A stretch of DNA of 64,000 nucleotides from Thalassoroseus pseudoceratinae (GCF_011634775.1 NZ_JAALXT010000007.1:310001-374000), one strand, 5' to 3'. Positions 55,029-63,693 are shown, counted from the first letter of the stretch. Notes: generated from the letters alone by a model not told the origin. Translations and numbers: made by a program.

Positions 55029-56507
55029 ATGATTACACGCGCTCAAAGTGGTTGGTGGCTGGCTGTTTCCTGCTTGGTCTTCGGATCAACGTTAGCGGCG
55101 GGGGAGACACGGAACGTGGTCTTCTTCCTTGTTGACGATCTCGGCTATATGGACATCGGGGCGAACAACCCTGATTCGTTTTACGAGACACCGAACATCG
55201 ATCGTTTGGCCGCCAGCGGGATGCGGTTCACGAACGGCTACGCTGCGAACCCGGTGTGTAGTCCGACGCGGTACAGCATCATGACCGGGAAATACCCCTC
55301 ACGAGTTGATGCCACGAATTACTTCTCCGGCAAACGTAGTGCCCGCTTTGAACCGGCTCCGTTGCACGACCAAATGGATCTCGATGAAGTCACAATCGCC
55401 GAGACGTTGAAGGAGCACGACTATCACACCTTCTTCGCCGGCAAATGGCATCTCGGACCAACGGAAAAGTATTGGCCGACGAAGCAGGGGTTCGATGTCA
55501 ACAAGGGCGGTTTCTCACGCGGCGGTCCCTACGGACCCGGCAAATACTTCGTGCCGTATGGTAACCCGCGACTCGAAGACGGACCGAAAGGCGAACACCT
55601 GCCGGATCGGTTGGCCAGCGAGACGGCGGCATTCATCCGCGAACATAAAGACGAACCATTCCTGACGTACTTGGCCTTTTATTCGGTGCACACACCGCTC
55701 ATTGGTCGCCCGGATTTGGTCGAAAAGTACAAGAAGAAAGCCGAGCGTTTAGGACTAACCGACAAAGAAGCCTTCGGTCCCGAAGAACAAGTTTGGCCGA
55801 CGAAAAAGCCACGCCGAGTCCGCACGTTGCAGGCTCATGCGGTCTACGCGGCGATGGTCGAAGCGATGGATGCGGCTGTCGGGAAGGTGTTGAAAGAACT
55901 CGACGAGCAAGGTTTGACGGATTCAACCGCGATCTGTTTCATGTCCGACAACGGCGGCTTAAGCACGTCAGAAGGTTCGCCGACTTCGAATCTCCCGCTG
56001 CGTGGCGGGAAGGGTTGGATTTATGAAGGCGGTATCCGTGAACCGTACATCATCCGTTGGCCCGGTGTCGCGAAACCGGGCAGCGTGTGTGACGAGCCGG
56101 TCACCAGCACCGACTTCTATCCCACGATTCTGGACATGCTCGGTCTACCGCTCCAACCAAAACGCCATCTGGATGGCGTGAGTTTGGTGCCGTTGCTCAA
56201 AGGAAAAGAGCATCTCGATCGCGAGGCGTTGTTCTGGCATTATCCGCACTACCCCAATCAAGGCGGCTTCCCCGCTGGTGCAATTCGCATGGGCGATTGG
56301 AAACTCATCGAACGCTACGAAGACGGACGACTCCACCTCTATAACTTGGCTAAAGATATCGGTGAACAAAACGATGTCGCCGACGAATACCCCGACCGCG
56401 TGAGCGATATGCGGCAACGGTTACACAAGTGGTATTCCGAAGTCGATGCGAAGTTCCTTCGAGCCAAGAAGAACGGCCCGGAACCTTGGGCACCGAAACT
56501 AAACTGA
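55029..56507 (+). CDS. secreted sulfatase, arylsulfatase A/N-acetylgalactosamine-6-sulfatase type
   Basis: A 492-residue protein with a signal peptide (about 1-25) and the sulfatase core: FLVDDLGYMDIG for metal binding, the formylglycine signature CSPTR at Cys77-Arg81, GKWHLGP, and MSDNGGLS for the second metal site. The sequence is distinct from the two sulfatases near 21-24 kb and closest in style to the arylsulfatase A group. Divergent to the NtrC-type regulator gene, which may or may not control it. A large perfect hairpin follows the stop codon. Confidence 0.94.
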   Translation: MITRAQSGWWLAVSCLVFGSTLAAGETRNVVFFLVDDLGYMDIGANNPDSFYETPNIDRLAASGMRFTNGYAANPVCSPTRYSIMTGKYPSRVDATNYFSGKRSARFEPAPLHDQMDLDEVTIAETLKEHDYHTFFAGKWHLGPTEKYWPTKQGFDVNKGGFSRGGPYGPGKYFVPYGNPRLEDGPKGEHLPDRLASETAAFIREHKDEPFLTYLAFYSVHTPLIGRPDLVEKYKKKAERLGLTDKEAFGPEEQVWPTKKPRRVRTLQAHAVYAAMVEAMDAAVGKVLKELDEQGLTDSTAICFMSDNGGLSTSEGSPTSNLPLRGGKGWIYEGGIREPYIIRWPGVAKPGSVCDEPVTSTDFYPTILDMLGLPLQPKRHLDGVSLVPLLKGKEHLDREALFWHYPHYPNQGGFPAGAIRMGDWKLIERYEDGRLHLYNLAKDIGEQNDVADEYPDRVSDMRQRLHKWYSEVDAKFLRAKKNGPEPWAPKLN

Positions 56508-56520
56508 GTTTGGGATTCGC

Positions 56521-56570
56521 AATACAGTGTGCCACGGCTCACAGGGCCGTGGCACACTGTATTGTTTCGT
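56521..56570 (+). terminator. 18-bp perfect hairpin after the sulfatase gene
   Basis: AATACAGTGTGCCACGGC (56521-56538) pairs completely with its complement at 56546-56563 over a 7-nt loop and is followed by a T-rich stretch (GTTTCGTTTT). It begins 14 nt after the sulfatase stop. It may act as a terminator, but its length and its balanced sequence also fit a repeated extragenic palindrome. Confidence 0.75.
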
Positions 56571-56582
56571 TTTGACAGATCG

Positions 56583-57713
56583 TCAGCAGCACCATTTGCG
56601 GATGGCGTAGGAGAACGCGTTGGCTCCGCGTTTGAGCTGGTCCAGGGCGATCCATTCGTCACGGGTATGGGCCTGGGCAATGTCCCCCGGCCCCCAGACG
56701 ACCAAGTTATCCAGTTTCTCCCCAAGAACAGAACCATCGGTTCCGTAAGAGACCGTGCTTGATCGTTCGCAGTCGGCCAAGTCGCAGAGTTCTTTCACGA
56801 ATTCGGAATCCGGAGAGGTATAGAACGCCGAACCGTCCACGCGGACTTCGAATTCCAAACCGTTTTCCTCCGCGACCGCACGGGCACGGTTCAACCACAC
56901 GCTGGAGTCTTGGCCGGGCATCGTTCGCATGTAGATCGTACAGACACTCTGCGGCGGAGTGATGTTCACGGCGGTGGTGTGGTCGTTGATTCCCAAGTTC
57001 ATCGAAACCGTCGGCGGGTCGAACTCGTCATTTTGCCATTGGGGATCGGTTTCGGTTTCCTCGTAAATGGCTTTCATCTCAACGAGGAACGGGATCATCG
57101 CCCAGTTCGCGTTGAGTCCCTTGTTCGTGCTGGAATGTGCGGCCACGCCCCGTGAGACGGCATGGAATCCGCAACTCCCCTTGTGTGCGTGCACGACTTT
57201 CAGCCGCGTGGGTTCGCCGATAATTCCGTTGATCTGTTGTTCGGCCATCTCCTGGTAGAGTTCCGAATGCCGAACGACCCGTCGAGCACCGTGATAGCCA
57301 ACTTCCTCATCGGCGGTTGCGGTAATGTAGATCGGATGTTGCAGGTCCTTCCCGGAAAACCGAGACGCCGCCTCTAGCATGCAGGCCAACGAGCCTTTCA
57401 TGTCGCAACTTCCGCGACCGTACAGTCGGTTGTTGTGAACATGCGGATCAAACGGCCCATGCGTGTCGCTGTGCCAATCGGTGACGGGCACGACATCGGT
57501 GTGGGCGAAGAACCCGAGGCCGCCATCGCCGTCACCTTTTTTGCCGATGATATTGCACTTGAGAACACCGTTGGCATCCTCGTACTCAACGCGTTCGGTC
57601 GTGAATTCCAGCTTGAGTAGCAGGTCTTCGACATAATCACTGACGGCGACATTCGACACCGAACTGGGTGACTCAAACGCAATCAGGTCTTTGGTATATT
57701 GTAGCGCATCCAT
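56583..57713 (-). CDS. M20 deacylase, acetylornithine deacetylase (ArgE)-like
   Basis: A 376-residue zinc hydrolase with an intact M20 site: FFAHTDVVP, the bridging Asp in GRGSCDMKG, the Glu pair in ATADEEVGYHG, GEPT for the third ligand and a late His in AQAHTRDEWI. These features match ArgE-type enzymes that release acetate from N2-acetylornithine, though succinyl-diaminopimelate or other N-acyl amino acids are also possible. The frame runs 32 codons further upstream, but ATG 57713 gives the normal N-terminus. It has a full catalytic set, unlike the M20-fold protein at 46815. Confidence 0.85.
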   Translation of the reverse strand: MDALQYTKDLIAFESPSSVSNVAVSDYVEDLLLKLEFTTERVEYEDANGVLKCNIIGKKGDGDGGLGFFAHTDVVPVTDWHSDTHGPFDPHVHNNRLYGRGSCDMKGSLACMLEAASRFSGKDLQHPIYITATADEEVGYHGARRVVRHSELYQEMAEQQINGIIGEPTRLKVVHAHKGSCGFHAVSRGVAAHSSTNKGLNANWAMIPFLVEMKAIYEETETDPQWQNDEFDPPTVSMNLGINDHTTAVNITPPQSVCTIYMRTMPGQDSSVWLNRARAVAEENGLEFEVRVDGSAFYTSPDSEFVKELCDLADCERSSTVSYGTDGSVLGEKLDNLVVWGPGDIAQAHTRDEWIALDQLKRGANAFSYAIRKWCC

Positions 57714-57883
57714 GGTTCGCTCGATATTGATCGGGAATGAACTCCGTGCTCCAGCGTCCGTCACCGGACGCAGATGATTCTCTACCGCAATCATCCCCGA
57801 TGCAACCACCAGCGGCGTTCACAGTTCCTGTTTTCAAAGTCGAAACGAAACCTCACTGAGACGCTTGACAAAAGTACTCCAAG

Positions 57884-57919
57884 AAAAAACGCGTCGGGCA
57901 TGGAACTCCCGACGCGTTT
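57884..57919 (-). terminator. Rho-independent terminator after katN
   Basis: On the minus strand, AAACGCGTCGGG pairs with its complement across a 9-nt loop and is followed by a T tract (GTTTTTTCTT). It lies 29 nt beyond the stop of the manganese catalase gene. Confidence 0.85.
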
Positions 57920-57947
57920 GCAACTCATGATTGATAATTCGTTGGAT

Positions 57948-58667
57948 CTAACGCCCGTTCTTCAGAGCGGCGAAGGCTGGGTTATCGACGATTTCCCAAT
58001 TGTCGCCAGTGTTCCACGGACCGGTTTGGTCTTCGCCCAAGTCGCCCTCGCCAGTGGAATCGTTGTAGTATTTGTTGACGTATTCGTCATCAATCGGCAT
58101 TTCGCCAATTTCCAATGGACCTTTCGACATACTTTCCAAAGCTTTGCCGAAAGCTTTCATGTGCGTGATTTCCCGCGTCATTAGGAACTTCAACGCATCT
58201 TTGGTGCCAGCGTCATCGGTTTGATTGATGAGCCGTTCGTAAGTGATCTTCGCCCGCGCTTCCGCAGCCATGTTCGATCGCAAATCGACCTCGAGTTGAC
58301 CACTCACTTTGAGGTAGTCCGCGGTCCACGGGTTGCCTTGCGAGTTATTCAGCGAGATTCCACCGCCACCGACGATGCAAATGAGCGGGTCTTGCTCGGC
58401 CGACTCGGCTTCCTCACGCAATGGTTTAAGGTGCATTCGAGCCAGCTGCCCGATCACTTCGAGGTGGCTCAGCTCTTCCGTGCCGATGTCCATGAGCAAG
58501 TCTTTGCGAGCGGGGTCTTCGCAGTTCATTCCTTGCACACTGTATTGCAATGCCGCCGCCAGTTCTCCGTTGGCACCGCCGAATTGCTCTAACAGCATCT
58601 TCCCAAAGACTGGGTCAGGCTCGCCCACGTTGACTGTATACATGAGTTTTTTGACGTGATGATACAT
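57948..58667 (-). CDS. katN: manganese catalase
   Basis: A 239-residue ferritin-like dimanganese enzyme that disproportionates hydrogen peroxide. Metal ligands are visible as Glu35 (NGELAAALQY), Glu65 and His68 (EELSHLE), a Glu in AEARAKITYERL and a His in REITHMKAFGKAL. A GGAGG ribosome site lies six bases upstream of the ATG. The gene is divergent from bacterioferritin, separated by 332 nt, and this pairing links peroxide removal to iron storage. The protein is slightly shorter than the lactobacillar enzyme. Confidence 0.94.
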   Translation of the reverse strand: MYHHVKKLMYTVNVGEPDPVFGKMLLEQFGGANGELAAALQYSVQGMNCEDPARKDLLMDIGTEELSHLEVIGQLARMHLKPLREEAESAEQDPLICIVGGGGISLNNSQGNPWTADYLKVSGQLEVDLRSNMAAEARAKITYERLINQTDDAGTKDALKFLMTREITHMKAFGKALESMSKGPLEIGEMPIDDEYVNKYYNDSTGEGDLGEDQTGPWNTGDNWEIVDNPAFAALKNGR

Positions 58668-58999
58668 CGGTTCCTCCGCTCGAAGATTCTAATTCAGTCG
58701 TTGTACGTCGTTGCACAACGTTCCAGCACCACATCGCAAACACTATGCCGACAGCGTTTTCGCCGCCAAAGCCGGAAATCACGCGGGATTTGTGGTACTC
58801 GCAGAACCAGATTGGTTGAAGAACCGTCACAAAGCGTGAGTTTAGACGTGTTCTCAGCACGAGAGCAGCCACGCCAGAGACAATGTTTCAATCAAGGAAA
58901 AAACGGCTTTTCGGTCGGTATCACGCTAGTTCCGAAAACCGGCGTTGGTCTACAATTTGGCCGAACGTGATCGAAACTCTTGTGTTAAGGAGAGACACC
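58668..58999. promoter_or_regulatory. 332-nt divergent control region between katN and bfr
   Basis: This region must hold promoters for both genes. Near the katN side a dyad with half-sites CGTTGT and ACAACG spans 58699-58720. The direct repeat GTCGTTG occurs twice nearby. On the bfr side TACAAT at 58951-58956 may be a -10 element. The bfr GTG is preceded by AAGGAGAG. The regulator cannot be named; Fur or a peroxide sensor are obvious candidates. Confidence 0.4.
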
Positions 59000-59479
59000 G
59001 TGAAAGGCGATTCTGAAATTATCGATGCCCTGAATGCCGGGCTGACCATCGAACTGACCGCCATCAACTTGTACTTCATCCACTCGAAGATGTGCCGCGA
59101 CTGGGGTTACAACACGCTCGCGAAGCATTTCTATGATGAGTCGATCGAGGAAATGAAGCACGCGGAATACCTCATCGACCGCATTTTGTTCTTAGAAGGC
59201 GTGCCGGAAATTGCCCGCTACGATGTGATTCGAGTCGGTGATACCGTCGAAAAGCAATTGGCCAATGCGTTGGAGTTGGAGCTGAAAGCCGTCTCAACCT
59301 ATAACGATGGCGTGAAATTGGCCGCCGACAAAAAAGATGCCGGCAGCAAAGAGATCATGGAGCGAATTCTGGTCGAAAGCGAAGAGAGTGTCGACTGGAC
59401 CGAAACCCAGCAACACGTCATTTCGGAAGTCGGAATCCAGCTTTATCTCAGCACACAGACTGGTGGACCGGCTGAGTGA
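59000..59479 (+). CDS. bfr: bacterioferritin with altered ferroxidase ligands
   Basis: A 159-residue four-helix protein that aligns without gaps to E. coli Bfr over its core. Conserved: Glu18, Glu51, Met52 (haem ligand) and His54 in EEMKHAE, and Glu94. The E. coli site-2 ligands Glu127 and His130 are Ser127 and Ser130 here (VESEESVDW); nearby Glu126, Glu128 and Glu129 might compensate. It stores iron as a shell and, if ferroxidase activity is reduced, may depend on partners or on haem. The GTG at 59000 has AAGGAGAG nine bases upstream. It diverges from katN and overlaps bfd on the opposite strand. Confidence 0.93.
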   Translation: MKGDSEIIDALNAGLTIELTAINLYFIHSKMCRDWGYNTLAKHFYDESIEEMKHAEYLIDRILFLEGVPEIARYDVIRVGDTVEKQLANALELELKAVSTYNDGVKLAADKKDAGSKEIMERILVESEESVDWTETQQHVISEVGIQLYLSTQTGGPAE

Positions 59480-59679
59480 GATGTGGTCGCCGCGTGAGCT
59501 TGGGAGGTCGCCAGCATCGCACCGATGCGTCGTCGACATCCCATGCAACCGGTGCCGGCTCCTGTGGAGTTCATCACGCAACCAACGGTCCGAACCATTC
59601 CCGTGGAGATGGCTCCACGAACTTCGGATTCCGTCACACCCAAGCAGTGACAAATGAGTTTGTCTGAGTGATGAGACAT
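59443..59679 (-). CDS. bfd: bacterioferritin-associated ferredoxin
   Basis: A 78-residue protein with the BFD-type [2Fe-2S] domain. The cluster cysteines are visible as Cys10 and Cys12 (ICHC) and Cys45 and Cys48 (GCMGC), with the helical stretch VTESEVRGAI between them. Bfd docks on bacterioferritin and reduces its core to release iron. It overlaps the 3' end of bfr by 37 bp on the opposite strand. A short hairpin surrounds its ribosome site. The C-terminal 25 residues are Ala/Ser/His-rich and unusual. Confidence 0.88.
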   Translation of the reverse strand: MSHHSDKLICHCLGVTESEVRGAISTGMVRTVGCVMNSTGAGTGCMGCRRRIGAMLATSQAHAATTSHSAGPPVCVLR

Positions 59680-59680
59680 A

Positions 59681-59697
59681 TTCCGATCCTATCGGAA
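59681..59697 (-). promoter_or_regulatory. hairpin enclosing the bfd ribosome binding site
   Basis: On the minus strand TTCCGAT and ATCGGAA form a perfect 7-bp stem around a loop of three bases, with AGGA bridging the loop and the stem at seven nt from the bfd ATG. This would hide the ribosome site until the stem opens. A DNA operator role is also possible. Confidence 0.45.
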
Positions 59698-59730
59698 AGG
59701 CCATTCGCGTTATTGCGGATGGCTTTTTTT
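59698..59730 (+). terminator. Rho-independent terminator, plus strand, beyond bfd
   Basis: GCCATTCGC pairs with GCGGATGGC (one T-G wobble) across a 6-nt loop and is followed by seven T. It is the first good terminator after bfr and lies past the bfd start codon, so the bfr transcript may run antisense through the whole bfd gene. Confidence 0.75.
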
Positions 59731-60009
59731 ATGGCAAGTGGCCGTGGGATTCACCCGGGCAGCCAACTTGGTTGGGAAGAATCGCTACTGAGATTCAGTC
59801 TCAGCAAGAATTATTCTATTGGTTCATCGACCATCGTCAATGCAAAGTTGCAATTTTTTTGATTCGGTCTGATTTTCCGGAGTCTTCGCCGGCCAGCGAC
59901 ACGGAAATCCGCGTTGACCATTTTCGGTTCTCCTGAGAGAATCCCCGCCGTTGGCCATCGCACCATGCGCCACGCGAGATCGTAAGTCATTCCAGTGGAA
60001 GGATTTCCC

Positions 60010-61980
60010 ATGACCAGCGGCAAGGACGTCGCCCGCCCGTTTGATGTCAGTCTTGATGAAAGTCCCGAAACACTTGATTTCACCGCAGCAGTGAACCCTT
60101 CCCGATCCGCCGATCCCATGATGGCCCGACGCGAGGTGTTCGCCGACCGCGATACACCGGAAGTCTTCCGATCGGTTTGTCATCGCCACGAAATTTGGCG
60201 AGATGATCCTTACGACGTCGCCACCATCCATGCAGCGGCGCGTCAGGAATTTGAGCGGTTGATGACCCGAACATCCGGCACGAATCCGGAGTCCAACGCT
60301 GGTCGGATTCTCCTGATTCTGGGGGAATCCGGAGCGGGGAAAACACACCTGATGCGGGTCTTCCGCAACCATGTGCATTCCTCGAAAACCGGTTACTGCG
60401 GTTATTTGCAGATGACGTCCGCCACCGACGATTACAGTCGGTATGTGCTCAGCAACATCATTGACTCGCTGGACCAACCCTATTGTGAGGGCGAATCCAC
60501 GCTGTCCGGATTGATGTCGCTGTCGAATGCATTGGTCGAAATTCCGTCGTCCGTATTGCGACGCGAACGGGAAAGTCTCCGCGAAGATCGCTTCAGCGAC
60601 CGGGACTTGGCGAAGTTCATTCAACAAATTGCGGATTTGATCATTGAGGACGAACGCTATTCCCGCTGTGATGTCCACCTCATTCAAGCGTTGATCTACT
60701 TGCAACGTGAGGAACCGCGGATCAAAAGTCGTGTGCTGAGTTACTTGCGGTGTGAAGCACTCTCCGACCACGACCGAGAAATCCTTGGTGGCATGGTTCC
60801 ACGGACGGACGTGGATCGCACGATCGAAGCTCTCGGCCAACTAATGTGGTCGTTGCAGAAAATGTCGCTCGTGGTTTGCGTCGACCAACTCGAAGACATG
60901 GCCAACCTCGACCGCGATGCCGAACGGTTCCGTCGAGCAATGACGACCGTGTGTTCACTCGCCGAACGGGTGCCGTCATCGGTGTTTGTCATTTCTTGCC
61001 TGGAAGACTTGTATCCACCACTCCAGCAAAGTTTGACGCGGTCCTACGTCGACCGAATTGAGCACGATCCCGAACCCATTCGGCTCGAAAGCCGACGATC
61101 AGGTGAGGAAATCCTCGGGCTCGTCGGGAAGCGATTGGCGCATCTCTATGCCTGTGATCAAGTTCCATTCGACGAGCAAATCCCGACCGATCCGATTCCG
61201 GTGCATCAATTGGATGCCCTGGTCAACACACGGACCCGTGACATTCTTGATTGGTGTCGGGATTATCGACGGGCCGTATTCACCGGCGTGATTCAGCCCG
61301 GCGAAGAATTCCAGCCCGAACCTGTGGAGATTTCGCCGGCTCAATCCGTCGTGACGCCTGAACCAACGATGTCTGCATCCGATTTGGAAACTTCGGTTGT
61401 GGGTCTGACACAGTTGTGGAACGACGCACTTGCCGCACACAACGAACCGACCACGGATGACGACGACCAACTCGCTCGCCAGTTGGCCGAAGCGGTCGAA
61501 CGCTGCGGAGCGGAACTGCCCACACCGACGCAGTTTCAATCTTCGGTCGATGGTTGGTTGGTGCGGATCGAAAATGCCGACCTGCCACCACTTCTGATCG
61601 GCTTGTGCAATAAATCGCCGCAGGGCGGGGCACTGAGTCGCCAAGTTGGGACGGTGCAAAAACTCGCTGGCGATGCGGTTCCGATTCTGGTCCGGTCAAC
61701 CGAATTCCCGGACAACCCTCGCACGAAAATCGCGAAGCAAATCGGGCAGATTCTCGATGCCGGCGGTCGCCAGATTGTCGTGGAAGACTCCGATTGGCGT
61801 GCGATGCAGGCGATGCGGACCTTCGAGCAAGTTCACGCGAACGATCCCGGCTACGCCGAATGGTTGAAGGTCGAGCGACCACTCACTCGGCTGAAATCAC
61901 TTCGTTCCGTGCTGCCGTTGGATCAACTCGCCCAGGCATCCGCTTCGCCGCAAACGGAACAAGTCCGTCGGGCCGCATGA
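60010..61980 (+). CDS. STAND-like P-loop ATPase, orphan
   Basis: A 656-residue protein. The Walker A motif GESGAGKT is at residues 105-112 and the Walker B segment LVVCVDQLED at about 287-296, the 'DQxE' form typical of STAND-type NTPases. After a sensor-like strand (VFVISCLEDL), the middle is helical (about 320-420). A linker of about 60 residues with Pro, Glu and Thr precedes a C-terminal alpha/beta domain (about 470-640) of unknown class. No nuclease or peptidase motif is seen. The ATG at 60010 has GGAAGGA upstream. No defence-island genes flank it, so a regulatory or DNA-associated role is possible. Confidence 0.75.
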   Translation: MTSGKDVARPFDVSLDESPETLDFTAAVNPSRSADPMMARREVFADRDTPEVFRSVCHRHEIWRDDPYDVATIHAAARQEFERLMTRTSGTNPESNAGRILLILGESGAGKTHLMRVFRNHVHSSKTGYCGYLQMTSATDDYSRYVLSNIIDSLDQPYCEGESTLSGLMSLSNALVEIPSSVLRRERESLREDRFSDRDLAKFIQQIADLIIEDERYSRCDVHLIQALIYLQREEPRIKSRVLSYLRCEALSDHDREILGGMVPRTDVDRTIEALGQLMWSLQKMSLVVCVDQLEDMANLDRDAERFRRAMTTVCSLAERVPSSVFVISCLEDLYPPLQQSLTRSYVDRIEHDPEPIRLESRRSGEEILGLVGKRLAHLYACDQVPFDEQIPTDPIPVHQLDALVNTRTRDILDWCRDYRRAVFTGVIQPGEEFQPEPVEISPAQSVVTPEPTMSASDLETSVVGLTQLWNDALAAHNEPTTDDDDQLARQLAEAVERCGAELPTPTQFQSSVDGWLVRIENADLPPLLIGLCNKSPQGGALSRQVGTVQKLAGDAVPILVRSTEFPDNPRTKIAKQIGQILDAGGRQIVVEDSDWRAMQAMRTFEQVHANDPGYAEWLKVERPLTRLKSLRSVLPLDQLAQASASPQTEQVRRAA

Positions 61981-61998
61981 TTCCGGCCGTCGCACCGG

Positions 61999-62874
61999 TT
62001 ACTTCTCGACAACCGGTTTCGGCGAAATGTTGTCTTCGCTGTCGATCCGAATTCCACCACGTTCGCGAACAAGGACGGAATACGCACCGTTCTTGTTCGC
62101 GGTGACGTTTTGCAGATTCGCCGAAGACGATCCGCCCACGAAAATGCCCGCCCGTCCGTTTTCCTCACTGACCACATTGCGAAGTGTGACACCGCGACAC
62201 AGATCGTGCAGGTTCACACCGTCGATTCGCCAATGACGAATGATGAGGTTTTCAACCACGACGTTCTCCACATCATAAAGCGTCAAACCCGTGGTTCGTC
62301 CCGCGATGCGAAGATTCAATTGGGCCGGTTCCACCAAGCGGTCCGTGCCGAGATAGATCGAACCGTTGCGAACGGTCCACTGATTCGGTTTCAAGTCCGA
62401 TTCTCGCCCGGGTGGCGTCTCGACACGTTCCAACTTCGTATCGCCATCGGCAAAGAGCAGGTAATAACCTTTGCGATTGGGCGTGAATCGCCACAGTGTG
62501 GGGTCGAGTCGGGTCCATCGTTGCAGCGGAATTGGTTGGGAGCCGTCAAGGATCGCCCCGTGACCACGCAGTACGAACGGTAACGGGCCGAGACCACGAA
62601 ACCGATCACCCGTCAACGAGATCGGCGAACGATACGGAACACCTGTGTTCGCCAAGTGCAAGATGTCACCCGGCTTACACAACGACAAGCCCCGTGTGAT
62701 CGAGCGAACCGGCCCACGTGTGGCACTGATGATTTCCCCGGCATGACCGTCGAACGCATCATTGCCTTGCCGATTGTTCACAAAGACCTCCGCCGCGGAA
62801 CACGGCGCGATCGCGAGCAGGCAGAGTAAGGAAGCGGCGGCAGCGGATTGAAGTCGAGATTTCACGGCAGACAC
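61999..62874 (-). CDS. secreted right-handed beta-helix protein
   Basis: A 291-residue protein with a signal peptide (about 1-27, ending SAAE). The mature part starts VFVNNRQGNDAFDG, typical of parallel beta-helix proteins related to pectate lyase, and has regular strands such as NVVVENLIIRHWRIDGVNLHD and GVTLRNVVSEENGRAGIFVGG. No catalytic set is visible. It may bind or cleave a polysaccharide. Start is GTG at 62874; a GTG three codons on is an alternative. It converges on the ATPase gene with 18 nt between the stops. Confidence 0.8.
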   Translation of the reverse strand: MSAVKSRLQSAAAASLLCLLAIAPCSAAEVFVNNRQGNDAFDGHAGEIISATRGPVRSITRGLSLCKPGDILHLANTGVPYRSPISLTGDRFRGLGPLPFVLRGHGAILDGSQPIPLQRWTRLDPTLWRFTPNRKGYYLLFADGDTKLERVETPPGRESDLKPNQWTVRNGSIYLGTDRLVEPAQLNLRIAGRTTGLTLYDVENVVVENLIIRHWRIDGVNLHDLCRGVTLRNVVSEENGRAGIFVGGSSSANLQNVTANKNGAYSVLVRERGGIRIDSEDNISPKPVVEK

Positions 62875-63411
62875 TCGTCAAAGATTCCATGGAAGTGCAG
62901 TCGATCTTGCACCGGATCTATCAGTAGGGATCGGCACGATTCCCAAATGGACCAGCCGACATTCCCCAATCGACCACCAAAACAATGAGAGCCCGGCGAA
63001 ATCAGCGGTCCGAACCGAGCTACTCACCGCGTCCAAACATTCAGACAAGTGAACATAAGCTGGAAAATTGTAAAAAACGGAACAAATGGTCTGTGCGTTC
63101 TGGAATTCAGGGATTATGATAGCGTCTAAGCTGTCGACAAGGGTTGGCAGCGAATTGAGATTATCTCCAATCAGTCCAACTCGTTCGGAATTGTACGACA
63201 GGTCAACGAACTGCGAGTACTCTCGCTGGCGGAAACCAGTTTGACATTTAGTCCGAGGAATTATGGTCAGCGACTTTTGGATGAGGTCGGCAACGCGTCG
63301 GGAGTGTGGCCAACCTATCGGATCGGTTCGTGGTGGACCGGGGCGGTTGGGTATTGATCTCAACGACCACTTTGTTTTGTTTGGGGCTCCATAAGCCCAC
63401 AGAGGATGAGA
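62875..63411. other. 537-nt intergenic region before the RRM gene
   Basis: No credible gene. A small hairpin GGGCT-CCATA-AGCCC lies near 63382-63402 in the RRM leader, just before an AGAGGATGAGA ribosome site. A long minus-strand frame crosses this region but has no family features and also covers the RRM gene. Promoters for both divergent genes are expected here. Confidence 0.5.
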
Positions 63412-63693
63412 ATGAGCATGAATTTGTTTGTAGGCAACTTGCCCTACTCCACCACGGACGACGAATTGCGAGAAACCTTTAGCCCCTATGGCGAAGTGAC
63501 TCGTGCACAAGTGATTAATGACCGGGAAACCGGCCGCAGCCGCGGTTTCGGCTTTGTCGAGATGGCATCGGGTGGTCAAGAAGCCATCGATGCATTGAAC
63601 GAAGCGGATCTCGGTGGGCGTCCTTTGAAAGTCAACGAAGCTCAACCACGTGAAAACCGTCCACGAGGCGGCGGTGGTCAACGACGGTACTAA
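63412..63693 (+). CDS. RRM-domain RNA-binding protein
   Basis: A 93-residue protein that is almost entirely one RNA recognition motif: RNP2 as LFVGNL near residues 5-10 and RNP1 as RGFGFVEM. A short Gly/Arg-rich tail (RPRGGGGQRRY) follows, as in cyanobacterial and plant glycine-rich RNA-binding proteins that often respond to cold. Start choice is between ATG 63406, 63412 and 63418; 63412 best fits the AGAGGATGAGA site. A strong terminator follows. It probably acts as an RNA chaperone. Confidence 0.93.
   Translation: MSMNLFVGNLPYSTTDDELRETFSPYGEVTRAQVINDRETGRSRGFGFVEMASGGQEAIDALNEADLGGRPLKVNEAQPRENRPRGGGGQRRY

Noticed and set aside
56551-56566. Possible sigma-54 site TGGCAC near the palindrome
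   Set aside because: The spacing to the following TTG is wrong and it lies inside the hairpin arm between two genes that end there.
59835-59862. TGCAAAGTTGCA followed by T run as a terminator
   Set aside because: The stem has only a 2-nt loop, so it cannot fold as a normal hairpin.
59824-60840. A 338-codon minus-strand frame
   Set aside because: It is antisense to the ATPase gene, including the Walker A region.
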